NCBI GenBank assembly: GCA_947624655.1
Contig: CANQLH010000004.1
Span: forward strand, 18,780-82,779
Direction of reading: 5' to 3'
DNA length: 64,000 nt
Source of the DNA: an uncultured Clostridia bacterium
GTDB lineage: Bacteria; Bacillota; Clostridia; TANB77; CAG-508
Part shown: one piece after another, positions 61,602 through 64,000 of the stretch
Position numbering within the stretch: the stretch's first letter is position 1
Layout: every line of letters begins with the position of its first letter
Notes under the pieces: generated by a model
Database searches by the model: none
What the model saw: only the letters and a program-made list of their open reading frames with translations
Told to the model about the DNA's origin: nothing
Made by a program: the position numbers and the translations under genes

Positions 61602-62111
61602 TTATATAAGAATTATTACTATGGCAAGTCCTACTATTATTCCTAGATTTTTATACAATTTTTCATTCTTTTTGTCTTCTTCCTCTGCTTTTTGAATTTG
61701 AATATCTATGTATCTTTTCATTAATTCTATTTCACTAAGTTGGCCTTCTACATTTGTTTTTCCAAGTAGTTTTTTAAAATTTTTTAATACATTTATGTCT
61801 TCATCATTCATAGATGTATTTGAATTAGTAAGTCCTAAGTTCCATGCTTCGCCTGCTGATAGTTCTTTCATATTCTCTTTTGTAACTAAAAAAATTTCTC
61901 CTATGGAATCATCAAATTCTTTTGCAATATCATCGAATATTTGTGGAAGCGGTTCATAAGCATATTTTATTTTTGTTTCTAGTATATTTAAAATATTACG
62001 CATAGTTTTCAAATCTTTAACTCTGCATTTAAACTTATTTGCCATTGACAGGCCTAAAATCGTTGATATAGCCAAAATTAGTATTAATATAATACTTTTT
62101 ATGAATAGCAT
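61602..62111 (-). CDS. spoIIIAB: Stage III sporulation protein AB
   Basis: A 169-residue protein with a membrane segment at each end and a helical middle; LGKTNVEGQLSEIELMKRYI and the final KLYKNLGIIVGLAIVIILI are typical. It is separated from spoIIIAA by an inserted gene (62217-62603), although in relatives the two are adjacent. Confidence 0.92.
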   Translation of the reverse strand: MLFIKSIILILILAISTILGLSMANKFKCRVKDLKTMRNILNILETKIKYAYEPLPQIFDDIAKEFDDSIGEIFLVTKENMKELSAGEAWNLGLTNSNTSMNDEDINVLKNFKKLLGKTNVEGQLSEIELMKRYIDIQIQKAEEEDKKNEKLYKNLGIIVGLAIVIILI

Positions 62112-62216
62112 ATATAAAACCTCTCTAAACCCAAAATTTTACATTTAGTCCATATAATATATATATTCACTTTTTTATTTTTTAGAACAACTTTCATGGA
62201 TAAAATCCATCGTACA

Positions 62217-62245
62217 TTGACATTATGCTGATTTTATGGTATTAT
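62217..62245 (+). promoter_or_regulatory. Promoter of the inserted GC-rich gene
   Basis: TTGACA (62217) and TATTAT (62240) with a 17-bp spacer. Confidence 0.65.
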
Positions 62246-62275
62246 ATATTAAATACCCGTGAAAGGAGTGTCTCA

Positions 62276-62554
62276 ATGAAGATTCGGGTAGATGAATTTG
62301 CGCTTTCCGCGTGGGAATCGCATTTTGGGGACATTGTTGCCCGTTCTGTCGAGCTTGGTCAAAGACTGTTCTCTCAGTACGAAGGACAGTTTGGCGGTGA
62401 AATCCTTATCTCTTTAGTAAACATGGCATCCGATTTTGATGAGAAACATTTCTCGTCAGATGCAAAGCTAAAGGTATACTATAAGTACCCAAAGTATATC
62501 CAAGATCGGATTTACACCGCGCCGATGGTAACATTGGTGGCTTACCGTCCCTGA
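62276..62554 (+). CDS. GC-rich orphan protein inside the spoIIIA operon
   Basis: A 92-residue protein (MKIRVDEFALSAWESHFGDI...) of unknown family, on the opposite strand to the operon. GC-rich codons and two in-frame CGG (ATT CGG at 62285, GAT CGG at 62507) read as Arg. Recoding the first would give a stop after four codons. It has a strong promoter, AAAGGAGTG ribosome binding site and a terminator of its own. Looks like a one-gene insertion from a standard-code source. Confidence 0.6.
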   Translation: MKIRVDEFALSAWESHFGDIVARSVELGQRLFSQYEGQFGGEILISLVNMASDFDEKHFSSDAKLKVYYKYPKYIQDRIYTAPMVTLVAYRP

Positions 62555-62560
62555 AAAAAA

Positions 62561-62603
62561 AGGGTAATGTGGAGCTGTTTCTTTGGCTTCATATTACCCT
62601 TTT
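62561..62603. terminator. Terminator of the inserted gene, overlapping spoIIIAA end
   Basis: AAAAAGGGTAATGTGGAG and a near-complement ending ATATTACCCTTTT form a hairpin with A/T runs on both sides. On the minus strand it could block transcription from spoIIIAA into spoIIIAB. Confidence 0.65.
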
Positions 62604-63498
62604 AATTATAATAAATTTTTGAAATTTTACCCTTCCCCTTATCATCTAAAAAAATAATTCTCTCGAATAACCCTAAATCCAGAATTTTTCTAAATATTGG
62701 ATTTTCTTTTAGATTTTCTAATGTTCTTCCATGTGAAGTAAATATTCCTTTAACACCCGAGCACATTGCATATTTTATTGCTTTAAAATCCAATTCATTT
62801 CCTATTTCATCTGCGACAACAACTTTTGGTGCCATACTTCTAACTACCATTTCTATACCAATATTCTTAGGAATATTAGCTAATATATCTGTTCTTATTC
62901 CTAAATCATTTTCTGCTTTTCCTTTATACATTGCTGATATTTCATTTCTTTCATCAACAAGGCTAATATTTATTCCGTTTAAAATTAATTTCTTCAATGC
63001 CATTGCTAAGTTTTTTTATTATGTCTTTCAAAATTGTTGTTTTACCTGTACCAGGTGCACCTACTATTAAAGTATTGTATATGCAATTATTATTTATATC
63101 TAAAATGTGTTTCAATACGTCAAGAGAGACATTTTCTATTTGCCTTGCTAATCTAAAGTTTAAGCTATATATATGTGATATATTTTTAACTTTTCCGTTT
63201 TCTAATACAACATCGCCACTTATTCCTACCCTATGTCCTCCTTGTATTGTTATATAGCCGGTTACATATTTCATTTTGAAAAGCATAAATTGAATTATCA
63301 CATATAAGCTCTAAAGTTCTAATTACATCTTCTCCGAGTTACCTTATATTCTAAGATTTCTTCTTCATTAGAAAATCGTAAAATTATTGGCTTATTCACT
63401 CTTAATCGTATTTCCTCAAGATGTTTAAGTTTATCATTTAGATTTATCGAAATTATATTTGAAATATTATTTGGGAAAAAATTTAATATAGATGTCAT
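62602..63498 (-). CDS. spoIIIAA: Stage III sporulation protein AA (ATPase), three CGG +1 sites
   Basis: Secretion-type ATPase of the SpoIIIA-SpoIIQ channel, 297 residues after recoding. Sites: ACT CGG (C at 63336; YKVTGEDVIRTLE), AAC CGG (C at 63260; NEICNGYITIQGGHRVGI), and AAA CGG (C at 62977; INFKGINISLVDERNE). Walker A GAPGTGKTTIL lies between sites two and three, and VVADEIGNELDFKAI is the Walker B region. An alternative frame at site two reads YVTGYITIQ but does not connect upstream. Start ATG 63498 opens the operon. Confidence 0.94.
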
Positions 63499-63576
63499 AA
63501 AAAATTCCTTCTTCTTTTGTTTCTCATTATATATTATATGAGATTAAGGAATAAGTTAGAACTAGGTATACAAAAA

Positions 63577-63600
63577 AGGAGCACATTATAATGCACTCCA
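63577..63600 (-). terminator. Terminator after the truncated FGE-like fragment
   Basis: GGAGTGCATTATAATGTGCTCC palindrome-type stem with TTTTTT on the minus strand. Confidence 0.65.
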
Positions 63601-63695
63601 TAACTATTATTCTATTTAATATATCTTCACATAGTTTTCTTTTACTGGTCCAATAAATGTAAATCTATTGCCCCTTAAGTCATTCGTGGTCAGAG

Positions 63696-63929
63696 CTACT
63701 TTACATAAAGCACAACGCGGAACCCGAAGTGGAGGTCAGTTTCAGCTGTAGCATGGCCGCCATTACGGATGCACGCTGGATCAGTTGCACTACTATAACT
63801 ATAGAAGTTACCACCGCGCAAAACAGCGAACGTTTGTTCGGTACTATCATGTTTTCCTGTCTCTGTCGTCCACTCGTACATATTTCCTCCCATATCATAT
63901 ATATTCTTTACTGCAAAATTATCTGTTAT
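63696..63929 (-). pseudogene. Truncated formylglycine-generating-enzyme-like fragment
   Basis: C-terminal piece of a SUMF1/FGE-sulfatase fold protein: VKNIYDMGGNMYEWTTE, FAVLRGGNFYSYSS and HFGFRVVLYVK. The coding sense continues upstream of ATG 63893 to 63929, where a TAA stops it; no ribosome binding site or CGG is present upstream. It is GC-richer than its surroundings. Most likely the 3' remnant of a deleted or recombined gene. Confidence 0.65.
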
Positions 63930-64000
63930 TTATAACTTTAAAATAACAAACATTATAACTACATAAATTTAAGAAATTATCGTATAAAAATAACAATTAT

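Noticed and set aside
63243..63301. Alternative start or frame for spoIIIAA reading MKYVTGYITIQ
   Set aside because: That frame does not connect to the conserved upstream part, whereas skipping C at 63260 gives NGYITIQGGHRVGI in one chain.

Overview
The window is low-GC DNA (mostly A/T at third codon positions) from a spore-forming gut Firmicute of the class Clostridia. The evidence is a full spoIIIAA-AH operon, dipicolinate synthase genes (dpaA, dpaB), a SpoVB-type flippase, a CIRCE-controlled groESL operon, a bile-salt-hydrolase family enzyme and Firmicute-style ribosome binding sites. The species cannot be named from the sequence.

The main observation is a recoding signal. In 20 otherwise normal-looking genes the reading frame breaks 29 times, and each break is an in-frame CGG codon. 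Skipping only the C and reading the next three bases as GGN (glycine) restores the frame. The restored glycine is often a family-conserved one, for example DEPTGNLD of ABC ATPases, LASIGMN of FtsX permeases and the GLG/SLGR region of CTP synthase. In a manual scan of the AT-rich genes I found no in-frame CGG that is clearly read as arginine; one case (position 2950) is ambiguous. Out-of-frame CGG is common and harmless. This looks like codon-specific +1 frameshifting or decoding of CGGN as a four-base glycine codon. Coordinates below span the whole frameshifted gene. Three GC-richer genes (43357, 51448, 62276) contain six ordinary in-frame CGG codons and seem to come from a standard-code source.

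Layout. 1-10.3 kb: ABC transporter genes on the minus strand (one partial permease, then an ATPase plus two 922-residue permeases as an operon), a HAD phosphatase, a small membrane protein and a small hydrophobic-peptide locus. 10.3-20.4 kb: cardiolipin synthase, choloylglycine hydrolase, membrane and unknown proteins, two HAD phosphatases and a second peptide locus. 20.6-32.1 kb: an integrative mobilizable element inserted in the anticodon loop of a tRNA-Leu(CAA) gene. It carries TnpV, MobC/relaxase, a type IIG-like restriction-modification enzyme, a HipA-like kinase, excisionase, tyrosine integrase and its own intact tRNA-Leu(CAA). 32-57.6 kb: housekeeping genes (groESL, pyrG, pepP, prepilin peptidase, HU, spoVB, asnB, dpaAB, aminopeptidase, ychF, metG, rluD, rnpB, asd, lysC) with a third peptide locus. 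57.7-63.5 kb: spoIIIAH to spoIIIAA, interrupted between AB and AA by a foreign gene of opposite orientation. The right end holds a truncated formylglycine-generating-enzyme-like fragment.

Two small-scale repeat systems recur. Three loci encode 37-49-residue hydrophobic peptides with convergent promoters flanking a bidirectional terminator, which is the layout of Fst/par-like type I toxin-antitoxin modules. A family of about 170-200 bp palindromic repeats with terminal inverted repeats has three full copies and two fragments.
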